Origin: Prunella strophiata
Taxonomy: Eukaryota > Chordata > Aves > Passeriformes > Prunellidae
DNA: 64,000 nt
Direction: 5' to 3'
NCBI GenBank assembly: GCA_036583965.1
Contig: JAZBQD010000001.1
Coordinates: forward strand, 24,586,597 to 24,650,596
Shown: in pieces, positions 53,693 to 63,927 of the stretch
How positions within the stretch are numbered: position 1 is the stretch's first letter
Layout: each line of letters begins with the position of its first letter
The notes under the pieces: generated by a model
The model's input: the letters and a program-made list of their open reading frames with translations, nothing else
The model's database searches: none
What the model was told of the DNA's origin: nothing
Made by a program: the position numbers and the translations under genes

Positions 53693-53785
53693 GATATCTT
53701 GAATAATCTTGATTCATGTGATCTTGAAGATGATGATCTCATGCTTGATGTGGACCTGCCCTGAAGGACCCACCTCGTGACAAAG
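53693..53785 (+). CDS. CCSER2: CCSER2 exon 4 with a frame disruption
   Basis: It encodes DILNNLDSCDLEDDDLMLDV and then DLP, a conserved acidic segment, before reaching TGA at 53,762 followed by GGACCCACCTCG and donor AAG|GTAAGT. Read as CCT GAA GAC CCA CCT (one C and one G fewer at 53,759-53,767), it continues with E-D-P-P-R-D-K plus one carried base. That fits the exon 5 phase and aligns without gaps to the mammalian protein. The exon is 93 nt as written; 91 nt is expected (94 nt would also restore phase, with one extra residue). The disruption may be sequencing error or a real lesion. Confidence 0.88.
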
Positions 53786-55719
53786 GTAAGTAAGGCAGCC
53801 AGGCAATCTCACTGTGAAACTGCTTCATGGGCATAAGAGACTTTTGAGTTGCTTTCTTCTCACTCTTGACTTAATAAGCCCATGCACTATTCAAATTGGA
53901 GTGTTTTTTTAAAGTAACAACTCTTTCTTTGTGAAATACAGGAAGGGAGATACTTCTGTTTTCCCAAATGCAATTCTTACATTTGAAAAATCTGAATATA
54001 GAAATGTACTGCCTTGAATAAAAGTGCACCCTTCTTTCACACAGTTTTTTTCTTAGAATTATTTCTAGAGAATCAGTCTCAAAGTTTTAAGTTAGTCTTT
54101 CAGTCTCATATTTCAGCTATATTTGAAAATGCTGGGACAGTATTTTTTTTTTTTTTAAGCTTTGGTGAATGACAGTGTAGTTCTTTAAGATAATTAATTG
54201 TTTTCTTCTACAAAATGACAATATATCCTAATAGATATATGTACGCTTCAGGGTAGCAGAAGATGTAAAATTTAAGATAGGTGTTTTCAGATTTCAAACA
54301 CAAATATGTGTTTTATGCGCTCTTGCTTTCAGTGAGGGTGCTGGCAGACTTTTCACAGAGAAGGTAGAGGTACTTAAAATGCCTCTGAAATAGAAAAAAT
54401 CAAAATAGAATGAACTTGGTAAAGGAAATTACAGCTGCACTTGCTTAAATCTCAGACTGGAAAAGTTTGAGGCATTTGCTTTGTTTATTCCTGAGCTACT
54501 CATGGGACTGATGAGTATTATTATTATTATGAGCTGTTGTTATGTAAATATGGGTATTGGTTTTATCTCCAAATTCAGTGGAGGGCAGTCTGTTTTCAAA
54601 TACAGAAACACTGAATGTGGAGCACTGTCAGGCCCTACACACTACAAACAGGCACTGAAAGGAAGAGGGCTTTACTTACTTTGTGTAACATTCAGCTGCT
54701 TGCTGAAGTGAATTCAGGGGTTTTTGAAAGTACCTCTGAGTTACCTGGGTGAAGACTCTTGTGTGTATGTTAGAGATAAAGCCAAATTTACAGTAAATGA
54801 AGCACAGTTTTCCATCTGTGACGATGGTGGCACATTGTTGTGCACACTGTGAAGTGCAGCACTCAATCTTTTAAATCTCAGAATGAGTTTTTCAAAGTGC
54901 TTGTGTGAAATGATTGAGAACATTGCAAGTATGCAACTTTTCAACCCTGACAGGTATGGATTTTTTACTTTTTTACTCATTTTCCAGAATGGGTAACAAT
55001 GCAAGCCTAAGGCGTATTCTTTCAGTAGGAGTAATTTAATTCTGTTGGGGAAAAACTAAGAAACAATTTTAAAGGGTAGATCAATTTCTCCTCAGTTTCC
55101 TTGTTTATATGAAATGTACACTGCATTTGCATCAGTAATTCCATTACAAATTATTAATTTAAAAACTGCTAGAAGGGCATGTTTTTAAAGGTAAATGTTT
55201 ACCACAAAAACATTAAAAGCTAATTACTGCTACTTTTGACATTTTTTTAGAGGTTGGGTTTCCTTGTAAAATTAGTCTGGCATAAACTGGGTATCTCTGC
55301 TTCTTATCTTGAAAATTCTGTATTTTCAGCAAAGAGGATCTGAAAAGAAAAATTCAAAAGCCACCTCCAGGTTTTCCCTTATGTAAACATGGCCACTTGA
55401 AAAAGCAAGACTTCTTGGTTAATCTCCACCTGTTTTTACTCAGTGTCTCACTATTTACTTTTCCAAAGCTGAAAATTATAATTGCTTGTAAACTTACTGA
55501 GAAATTTTGTTGTTAATTTTCATGTGTTACGAGCTGTAGAAAGATGCTGCTAAAGGAAAATAAATCTTGTTAGTTAAGGTGAATAAGTTTATTTTATTAT
55601 GCAATTTCTTGGTTATGTGCTAAGTGATAAAAACTGAATTGTAGGTATGAGTACTTGTTCTAGTCATGTTTAACAGCACTTTTTGCCAACACTTTTTCCA
55701 TAATTATGTGCAGCTTCAC

Positions 55720-55727
55720 TGACGTCA
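55720..55727. promoter_or_regulatory. Palindromic CRE of the internal promoter
   Basis: A perfect TGACGTCA lies 80 bases upstream of the TATA-like box at 55,801, the usual spacing for a promoter-proximal CREB/ATF site. It is an intact CpG-containing octamer inside otherwise CpG-poor intronic DNA, which suggests it is maintained. Confidence 0.6.
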
Positions 55728-55799
55728 GCCTCTTAAGACTTTCCAGGTCCTCAGAAACTCTCCTGGTTTCACTTGGGAGCCTGGGATGCTGCTTGGCCC

Positions 55800-55809
55800 C
55801 TATTTATAG
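55800..55809 (+). promoter_or_regulatory. TATA-like box that is also a MEF2 consensus
   Basis: CTATTTATAG matches the MEF2 consensus YTAWWWWTAR at every position and contains TATTTATA, a plausible TATA box. It would place transcription start near 55,830-55,840. MEF2 or TATA use suggests expression focused on muscle or neurons, unlike the CpG-island promoter upstream. This is inference from the motif only. Confidence 0.55.
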
Positions 55810-55831
55810 CAGCAGTTGTAGCTGCAGAAGC

Positions 55832-56028
55832 ACGCAGGGAGTGAGGAGGGCCGTGTAAATCACAGGGTGACGCTGGGCTGGCTCCCAGCCCCAGGCAGGC
55901 TGGGAACCCAGCAGGAAGGAGGGCCTGCCCCGAGCCGTGTGCGCAGCGGGGCTCGGGGGGCAAACACTGCTCCCCTGTGTGCTGCTGCTCCCAGCAAAGG
56001 ACTGACAATGTGAGGGAAAGCTCCTTGG
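55832..56028 (+). other. CCSER2: Candidate alternative first exon (exon 1b) of a short CCSER2 isoform
   Basis: A GC-rich segment of about 200 nt with clustered CpGs starts about 30 bases downstream of the TATA-like box and ends in a perfect donor (TTGG|GTAAGT, GT at 56,029). It contains an ATG immediately followed by TGA (56,008-56,013) and no longer frame of its own. Spliced to exon 5, the first in-frame ATG is at 56,816 (A at -3), giving a protein that starts MSRYERQDRN and keeps all downstream exons. It could instead be a non-coding transcript. The 5' end is inferred. Confidence 0.5.
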
Positions 56029-56801
56029 GTAAGTGAGGGACGAGGAGTGGTGGCAGAATAGCAGTTTAGGACTGTTTTTGCTGGGTCTGACTGCCTGGGT
56101 AGAAGTTGTTTTGGCTTTCTCTCAGTCGTTTCCGGGCTGTTGCCAAATTTAGCGTTTGTTCCCTTAAGACGTTTGTGGAATTCCTGTGGCTTTGCAGAAG
56201 TTGGTGTTTTAAAGAGATTATTTGGTTTCCTTGTTTTTAAATCATGCTGGCTGTCCATTTAAATACAGATTAAATGTCTCTGAATCTGAAAACCAGACCA
56301 TATGAACAGGACGAGGTATATCTGTATTTTAAGTAATGAAGCTGTTTTCTTTTTGCAATGCAATGCTGGCCTTTTTTTTTACAATGGTGCCTTTCTGTGT
56401 TTGTGTGTTGTTAGAACTTGTTACAGGCCTGGAGATACCATCACTAAGAGAAAGAGAGACAGGAAATTGTTACTTTTAAATTTATTTTCTTCCATAATCT
56501 CTACCTTCTTCCAAATGATTTTCTATTTAAAGTGGAAATACTGTTAAAGCTGGATTCTTCAGTTTCTGCGACAGGGTGCTATTCTTGTAACAAGTTTATG
56601 TTTTAATAAAAATGTGACATTGTTGTAGAAGTCCACTTGACGCTTCTAAAATGCACACTGTTTTGGATCAGTTAAAAAAAAAAACCAAAACAAACCCCAC
56701 AGACCTTACACAGCATCTGTTACCAGCACATAGTTAATATTTTATTTGCAAGGTCCTGGGAACAAGTCTTATGACTTTCTTTAACGTTATGCTCTCTGTA
56801 G

Positions 56802-56964
56802 AGGAATGTGAAAATATGAGCCGCTATGAGAGACAAGACAGAAATGCGAGACAGCATCAGGAGGGATTCTGGAAAAGAGCACCACAACAGCGATGGAATA
56901 CACAGGAGCACTATCATCTTGGCCATACTGACCATTATATCCATGGTAAAAATGATTTGAACAG
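56802..56964 (+). CDS. CCSER2: CCSER2 exon 5, intact
   Basis: The exon is 163 nt, with a 2-base carry-in and a 2-base carry-out. It encodes ECENMSRYERQDRN, RQHQEGFWKR, QEHYHLGHTDHY and HGKNDLNR, a His/Arg/Gln-rich basic stretch that is strongly conserved in CCSER2. The acceptor is CTGTAG and the donor AACAG|GTAAAG. The ATG at 56,816 has A at -3 and could start the short isoform from exon 1b. No stops or frame changes are present. No enzymatic motif is visible; the basic character contrasts with the acidic exon 4. Confidence 0.93.
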
Positions 56965-57577
56965 GTAAAGCACTTTTCTGTATCCTCACAAACATTTAAA
57001 GCACCAGTGAGCAATTCCTTTTTGGCACTAGGGGATCTCAAGTGATATTGAGTACAAGTACAGCATTTTCAGAATAGTTGTATGTCTGAGTGGAAGCACC
57101 ACTGAGGGTTGTAACAATTTCTTTTCAAAACTTACGCTTCTGTTTTCAGTCCAAGTACTTGTTGCTCATGTTGATACAATATTATACATGTTGATTAAAA
57201 CAGCTTATGTGTTCCATGGAAAACCATTGCAATTTCTTACTACTTTTGTAAGTTTGGGCAGCTTTTTGCAGTTTAATTTATTGGTAAATGTAACCTTATT
57301 CAACCTTAAAGGGTTGAATGACAGTTTGTAGAAATTCTGCTGAACTAACTGGTTTTAGGGTACTGTAGTTTATAGTCTGAGAGGTGGAAAGTGGAACTGG
57401 AAAGGAAAGCTCTGTATTTAGGTGAAATAGCATTGACGTCTTCTGATTTATTCATTTATTTTCTGCTGTGTGCCACAGTATGTAAGTATAGCCCACACTG
57501 CATAACACTTTCCTTTTCACCAGCTGCTGTCTAGCTCCAGTTTGTCACCTTTATTTTTCTGTTTTGGGGTTTTTCAG
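56965..57577 (+). other. CCSER2: CCSER2 intron 5 (0.6 kb)
   Basis: A short AT-rich intron from GTAAAG to GGGTTTTTCAG. Nothing else is recognisable in it. Confidence 0.85.
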
Positions 57578-57764
57578 GGGTTCAAACTACCTGGAGCCTG
57601 CGGCGGGTGCCCTGGAGAGCTACGGGGCGGGCAGCGGTGTGGCGGCGCCGCGGGCACTGGCGGAGAACACGGTGATGCTGGACGAGATGACCCTGCGGCA
57701 CATGGTGCAGGACTGCACCGCCGTCAAAACCCAGCTGCTCAGGCTCAAGAGGCTGCTGCACCTG
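57578..57764 (+). CDS. CCSER2: CCSER2 exon 6, intact and unusually GC-rich
   Basis: The exon is 187 nt; its first G completes an Arg codon from exon 5. Its first third is Gly/Ala-rich and poorly conserved (around LESYGAGSGVAAPRALA). The rest is nearly identical across vertebrates: ENTVMLDEMTLRHMVQDC, then TAVKTQLLRLKRLLH, a leucine-spaced helical segment likely to start the coiled coil. The donor is CTG|GTGAGC. Codons are strongly G/C-ending (GCG, CGG, CTG), unlike the flanking exons and introns. The frame is clean throughout. Confidence 0.94.
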
Positions 57765-60700
57765 GTGAGCTCTCCACAGGGACTAAGGCACTGAAATAAA
57801 CTGGGGACTGGGCCTAGCTGGGCTCATGTTGTGTTTGGGCTTATTAGGATATTGGCGTTTCATTTTTACATTGAGTTGCAAAGTTCCAGAAAGGGACTGT
57901 ACCTTTTATTGCTCTTTCCAATAGTGCCTTTTCTGCCTTGTCAGCACTTTACTGGATACAAAACATGCTAAATACTAAAATTTTTAATATTTATTCCATA
58001 TTAAAATTTACTTCTCTGAGGAAACGTCAAATTAAAAAAAAAAATCGGCACATGTGAAAACCAGCTTTTATCCAATAAGATCCAGAAAAGCTGGGAGTTA
58101 AAAAAAAAAAAAAAAATTAAAATTGATCCCATTGATTGAATTGCATTCAGCAAGTCAATGCTGTTAGCTTTTTCTTAAGGCTTTGTTTTCCTCATTCTTT
58201 TAATCTTTTCTGTTTTGACAAGAAACTTAGCAAATCCTGCTGGGTCATCTATTGGAAGTGTTCAAATTCAACCTTCCTATGATATGAAATTGTCATAAGC
58301 TTTTAAGGAGCTTTTTTAATGTACCTCAAAACTTGGCAAGTTGTGGGAGTTGGTTAACTGCTGAATGACTCAGCAGAAGTATGGCATTTCAGCTACAAAA
58401 ATTTCTTTGTTACCATAATAAAGAACAGTCCATGAGGCTTTTTTTGGAGGCCTACACAGATTAGCATTGAAAAGTGTGTGACGTTGTCTTTTAATACCAG
58501 ATTCATTGCTGTTCTTTTCTAATAGGATAATGTAATGAAAATAACTTTGTGCCTTAAAAGTAAGGCACTAAAACAAAACACAACTGAAACAAAAAGGAAA
58601 TCAACCTTGAGGCTAATTGAAGGGTGTGATTGTGCCTTTTAGAAATGAGAGCATTTGCTTCCTGTGCTGAGATGTATTCCTGATTTTGTCATTGGAAAAA
58701 ACATTTGTAACAAAAGTAATGCAGTGCCAGAAGGGGAAGGTGTGTTTTTAGAACCCTGTGTCTGAGCGATGGGGTGCATAAACTGTGCCCCCCAACAGCC
58801 CTTTGGCATTAATAGAAGGTGGCAGGGAACCTTTATCTAGAACTTTTAATGCCTTTAACACAAGGACAATTTGGCAGCTTGATGGATCATCTGTGTGTGT
58901 GGTTCATGGTGTAAAGGCTTGCACGTCATAACCAAGTAATGTGTGGCCCTGCACAGTATCATGTGTAAAATCTTTATCTAGTTTTTAATACCCAGGTTGC
59001 AGAATAAAAACCTTGCCTGAAGTAGCTCATAATAACTTTTTTAAAAGAACTTAAATGCACAGAATGAAGCAGTTACTCTTAATATGTCAGTTTTTCAAAA
59101 TTTGCTCCTTGTCTGGACAAATGCATGATTCTTCCCTGTAACAGTGAGTTTTGTAATAACAAGTATTATTCTTCCCTTCACACTTTGTCAGGCATACTTG
59201 ACTGTATTTTCCTGACCTAAACCAACCCTGTTTTGACTCACCGCTTCCAAAACTCATCACTGGACTTCTGAATATTTATTCTACTCTCCTGTGTGTAATC
59301 CAGTCTTTTAATCAAAGAACATGAATAATAATGTAAAAGTAAATAGCCTGCTACAGAGGGGGAAGGTTCAGCCCTTTACTACCTAAATTGCTAAACAATT
59401 AGGGCAAAACTTGTATGAAATATTTTTTCATTATATTAAAGTGTTAAGCCTTTACTGCAAATATCATCCTTCATACTAACAAGAATGAGTAAAAATACCA
59501 CAATTCTTCTTTACTTCTTGAACAGAAATACAGTTTTGAAAACAATTAGTTGAACTTTAGCATTCTGAACTCTGAACTAGGACTGGATCACAAGCAGCTT
59601 CTTGCAAAATATAAAAAATCAAGGTACAAACTCAATTGCTTTCAAACTCTGGTTTTCTTATGGAAGCAGAAGTTCTATTAGCTCCACCAATTACACATTT
59701 AAGTCTATGTGTTGCCTTTCTTCAGTTGTGACATTCAGCAATAATATTTAATTTAGATAGGTAGGAATAGAGGTGTAGTCAGGACTTAGGCACGAGGTCC
59801 CAGAGGAACAGTTACAGTAAAATAGGAAGAGTTAGTAATTAAATTCAGTATTACACAATTATCCAATCAGCTGTAGCATGACTTAGTGTAGAGCACAGCA
59901 CGTAATGAATGTATACCTAGCAGATTCCTGGGGAGACTTAATGTGCTGTATGGACTCATTGCTGTGACTGGAGCTCACATAACTGGGTGAGTATTGCTAG
60001 CAACATAGCTGCAGCAGCGTGGGGTTGGTGCTGCATTCCCAGTTCAGCTGGAAAAAGAAATAGTTCTTTGAGTAACAGAGCCTTGGCTGAGCTCTGTGTG
60101 AGCAGGATAACCGTAGCAGCAGGAACACGTGCTGGCTGCTTATCCTCACTCACTGCCATCTTCCTGTGCCTCCAGACAGTGAAATCAGCAATAGGAGTCT
60201 CTCTCATACAGAGCTTAGGAAATTTTCACAGTAGTGAGTATAACCTTCTCTGATTTCTCAGTAATGCTAAACTAACCTGTATGGAGTGAAAAATGTGGCT
60301 TGTTCTTGTACTAAATGCAGCCATATTTGCAGAGAGGTGTACTGCTGGAGACTGTTCTCTCTTTAATGCTTAACTGGAGTGCAACTTCGTATTGTAAGAA
60401 GAAAATGTTTTGGAAGTCTAATTCTAGTAATAATTGACATGTAAATGTTAATGCCTCTTAAACATTGACTAAGGTACTTCATTTGCATGCTTATTAAGAA
60501 ATAAGTTTTCTTCTGATCTTAACAATTTCTTCTTCCTCCTCAATTAATTTCATAAACTTGCTGCTCTGGGTTGAGGCTGATGTGTTAATACAGTTTTAAA
60601 TGAGGTTGTTCTGTTTCTGTTGCCCTGGAGCCTTTGATCTTTGCAAGGATTGACCATCCTCTATAGTAACCCAGCAATGACTTGCAACCAAGTCCTTTGT

Positions 60701-63061
60701 TGCATTGCTTGCACTTGCTGTGCTTGTAGAGAGGACTGAAACGATTAAGTCGTTCACAGAACTGTGAGATCTGTGAAGCTCTTTTTTCTGTGGCAGGCAG
60801 GTTTTATAAAAAATGTTTCATTTCAACTTATCTTTCATGAATGGAAATAAAATTCTATTTTTCAAGCACAGCTCTTCACTGGAACTTATCAGATATGGCC
60901 CATTTGTATGAAGAGGTGTGAATGAAAACGTGAACCATGTAGTGCAAATTTGTTAAATGCATCAGCACATTTTGCTGAGGCTTTAGATCAGTAAGTCACT
61001 TGTGTACCTTTGAAATACATATTCATTGTGTTCTTTTCTTCCTGCCTCTGGTGAGATCCACAAGACAGATTCATCTTTGTTTATGAGAAGCCTGAAGTTG
61101 AGAAAGAAACAGAGTTACAAGTAAAAAGATGCTTTTGTGTCATGCATTAAGTTGTATAAATTGCCCCTACAATTACTATATTTTACTAGCCACAAAATAA
61201 GTCACGTCAGTGACTTAATTGTTCTTGAATGAAACAGAACCAAAAGAGATGAACAAACAGTAGCAAATCAAATTGGCAAATTTTAGGTTTCAGCTGTTGT
61301 TTAACTGTCAGACTGTCACTGTGACAGTGTTTGACAGTGGCAGTGAGATTGACATGGCCTGGATGAAACTGCACTTGGAATGCCAAGCAGGCAGCAGGTG
61401 GATAGCACCTTCTGCTTCATGGCCACTCAACACAGCTTCTGCTTGCATCATTACAGAAATGCCATTAGCAAAGGAGTCTGTTTAGATGAGTCATTTGTAC
61501 TGAATAAAGCTTGGAATTGGGAATCAAAACCTAGACCTTGGTAAAAATTCAGTAGACCCCGATAAACTTGCCACTGTTCTGGATAAGTGATTATACCAAA
61601 ATAAATAATGTGTTCTGCTACTGTAAAAATGTTAGCAGTAGCAGTTTTCTGTATGGCCTGTTGTAGTGTGATGTGCAATGTGGTGATAGCTTTATAAAGT
61701 TTATTTGTATCTTTACCAAAAGATTTAAAGCATGTGTTCTCTCCAAGTTTCTAAATGTAATGGTATCTTGGTATACTTCTTGTTATTACTTCTAGCCTTC
61801 CAAAAATAGCATATGCATATAACCAGGTCCATTTTCTTTGATAATTCTACCATCTCTTTGGTAATTCTGACATCTTCTTTTTTGTAGAAGGATGGCTCTA
61901 TTTTGCTGATTTTTCCTGTTTCATTTTAGCAGTATAATGAGAAAAAAACAAAAAGCACAAGAAGACTGATTTAATAGATTAATCCCAGCATGTGTTCAAA
62001 TGGAGGCTTGAGTTCCTACTGATAGAGTTAGAACTGTTTCTTTTCCAGTTGTGCTGTGTTCTCTATATGTGTACTGAGGTAATTACAGCAGTGGTGGGGG
62101 AATTGCTGCAGATGACCTTTGTCCCTGCTTTGCTGATGAATGAGTCAGGTGTAGCACAGGCCTGGAGTACTGATTTAAATCACCAGGGAGTGTGTGACAT
62201 ACTAACCCTTCTTTTGCAATCAGGTCTTAATCTGCTGTTGTGGAATATCTTATTGCTTCACTTTCCTGAATTTTAATAGCAGTAAAAGGTATATTGGAGG
62301 TACAGAGCTTTGAAAAGCAATGTGGGATACTTTTGCTTGAAATGGTTTGTCTTGTTTTGTATTTTTTCCCATTCCCATGATGACTCTTTCACAGTTGTAA
62401 CTGTGACCATCTGCAGCTTCCCTTCTGAGTGTGTGTATTTGTTCGAATTGTTACTTAAAATGAAATGTTGGTGAAATTTGTTAATTGGGGAATAGAAGAT
62501 AAATATGAAGTACAACATAAATATGCAAAAAAATGATTTGTTAAACTGAAAGTAATTCTAGGATTCTAATTGCTGCACTTTTCCTCTAGCATTTTAGAAA
62601 TGTTTTGTGTTTTTTATGGTATTACTGTGCAATTTATTTCAAGGCCACTCTGGCAGAACTTGTCCATAACATGGTGTGTAAAGTGCTGCTTCATCAGCCT
62701 TTCATTTGCTGACCATGGGCCTGGAAGGGACAAGCAGCTACTTGAGAACTGAATACAATTGAGTGCTGGACAGTGTAAACTTGACTGTTCTCAGAATTAA
62801 CAGTCTATTTATATAAAAGCCCAAGAAACAAACAAAAAAAAAAAAAAAAGCCCAAAAGCAACCAAACCAAAACAGCACCAAAGAACTATGAGATATTAAG
62901 TTCTATCAAGTTACAGAAATGAAATATAAGTGTCTGTAGCATGGGCATTACCTGGGCATTGTACACATGCTGCAGCAAGGGTGGCTTTCTGTGGGGGGAA
63001 AAAGGGAAACTTGCTGTTTCAAGTGATTCAAACTTGTATTCTTGTTCTTTTCCCCTGGTAG
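57765..63061 (+). other. CCSER2: CCSER2 intron 6 (5.3 kb)
   Basis: AT-rich, bounded by GTGAGC and CCCCTGGTAG. It contains A-runs at 58,100-58,116 and 62,834-62,849 and small imperfect palindromes at 61,312-61,328 and 62,389-62,406. No nested gene or recognisable transposon. Confidence 0.85.
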
Positions 63062-63145
63062 AATGATGAAAGTGTGTCACTCCAGGACATCACATTCTCA
63101 GTTCCATCAAGTCCAGAACCACAAGAACCTGAGTCAACTTTTAAG
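63062..63145 (+). CDS. CCSER2: CCSER2 exon 7, intact
   Basis: 84 nt, phase 0 at both ends, 28 codons. It encodes NDESVSLQDI, FSVPSSPEPQ and ESTFK before donor AAG|GTAAAT. The PSSPEP core and the LQDI block match the linker between the two helical parts of CCSER2. SSPEP is a proline-directed kinase-type site by composition only. No frame disruption. Confidence 0.92.
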
Positions 63146-63927
63146 GTAAATGACATTGATTGACTAAGAGGAATAAGACCTGTTTATGTTTAGAAAACAC
63201 ACCCAAAGCTTGTGTGTCACTGAAGCACTGCTTCTTGCTTCTTTCTTTGTTAAATGCTAATCTAGGTGAACCCCACAAAGTCAGTGGCAAGTTTATTGTT
63301 TTTCACAATGGGTGTTAAAGGCAGAAGAAGTCACAATAGGTATTGCAAATTGAATAATCTTTTATAGAGAGGGACTTTTTTTGGAGTCTTTGAACATTGT
63401 GTTTTCTGTGGTGGTAAGGTTTTGTAGCATTACTTGGTTCTTACTGTAAAATCACCTTACAAAGATCACTAATTCTGTATTTATGGGAGGGAAACATTGC
63501 TTACTGGAAATATAACAAGGCTATAAATACTTCATGAAGTTGAAGAACACTTAAAATCTAGTTTGTTCTGATTTCAGGTAATTTCTGTTGTAGATAAAGA
63601 GGACTGTAGGTAGTGTTTGCTGACTAGGCCTTTTCATCTGCATAATGTCATTTGTTTGCACAACAGATTAATTACTGCTTCAAAAATGCAGCTGATTTAC
63701 TGAAAGTTTAGTGGGTCAGCTGAATTTGGCCTCTTAAAGGGACTTTTAGTCAAGTTTCTTCACACTTTAGCCCATGTCCCTGCAGCCCCTCTCTCTGTGT
63801 GAGCAGGAGGAGGAAAGCATGTGCTGTGTCACTGCCACCCCTCCAGGCATGTCTGATCTCATATGTCCTGTAGGGGTAGTTGCTTTAGATCATGCAGTCC
63901 TTACACAAAACCCCTGTTCTGTTGCAG
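63146..63927 (+). other. CCSER2: CCSER2 intron 7 (0.8 kb)
   Basis: A short intron from GTAAAT to CTGTTGCAG with ordinary AT-rich content. Nothing else is supportable. Confidence 0.85.

Larger units (their letters stand above)
53786..56801 (+). other. CCSER2: CCSER2 intron 4 (3.0 kb), containing a candidate internal promoter
   Basis: Bounded by GTAAGT and GCTCTCTGTAG. The first 1.9 kb is ordinary AT-rich DNA with a short ATT repeat near 54,517-54,529. From about 55,720 to 56,060 the composition changes to GC-rich with clustered CpGs, described separately as a promoter and first exon. The rest, 56,060-56,800, is AT-rich again. Confidence 0.8.

Noticed and set aside
55860..56258. 132-codon - strand open frame over the candidate internal promoter
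   Set aside because: Explained by the local GC-rich stretch; no family match, and splice and promoter signals favour the + strand.
61312..61328. 17-base imperfect palindrome (ACTGTCAC/GTGACAGT)
   Set aside because: Short, isolated, and expected by chance in 64 kb; no supporting context.
62389..62406. 18-base palindrome with a two-base mismatched centre around an E-box-like core
   Set aside because: Too short and common to call a regulatory site without conservation data.
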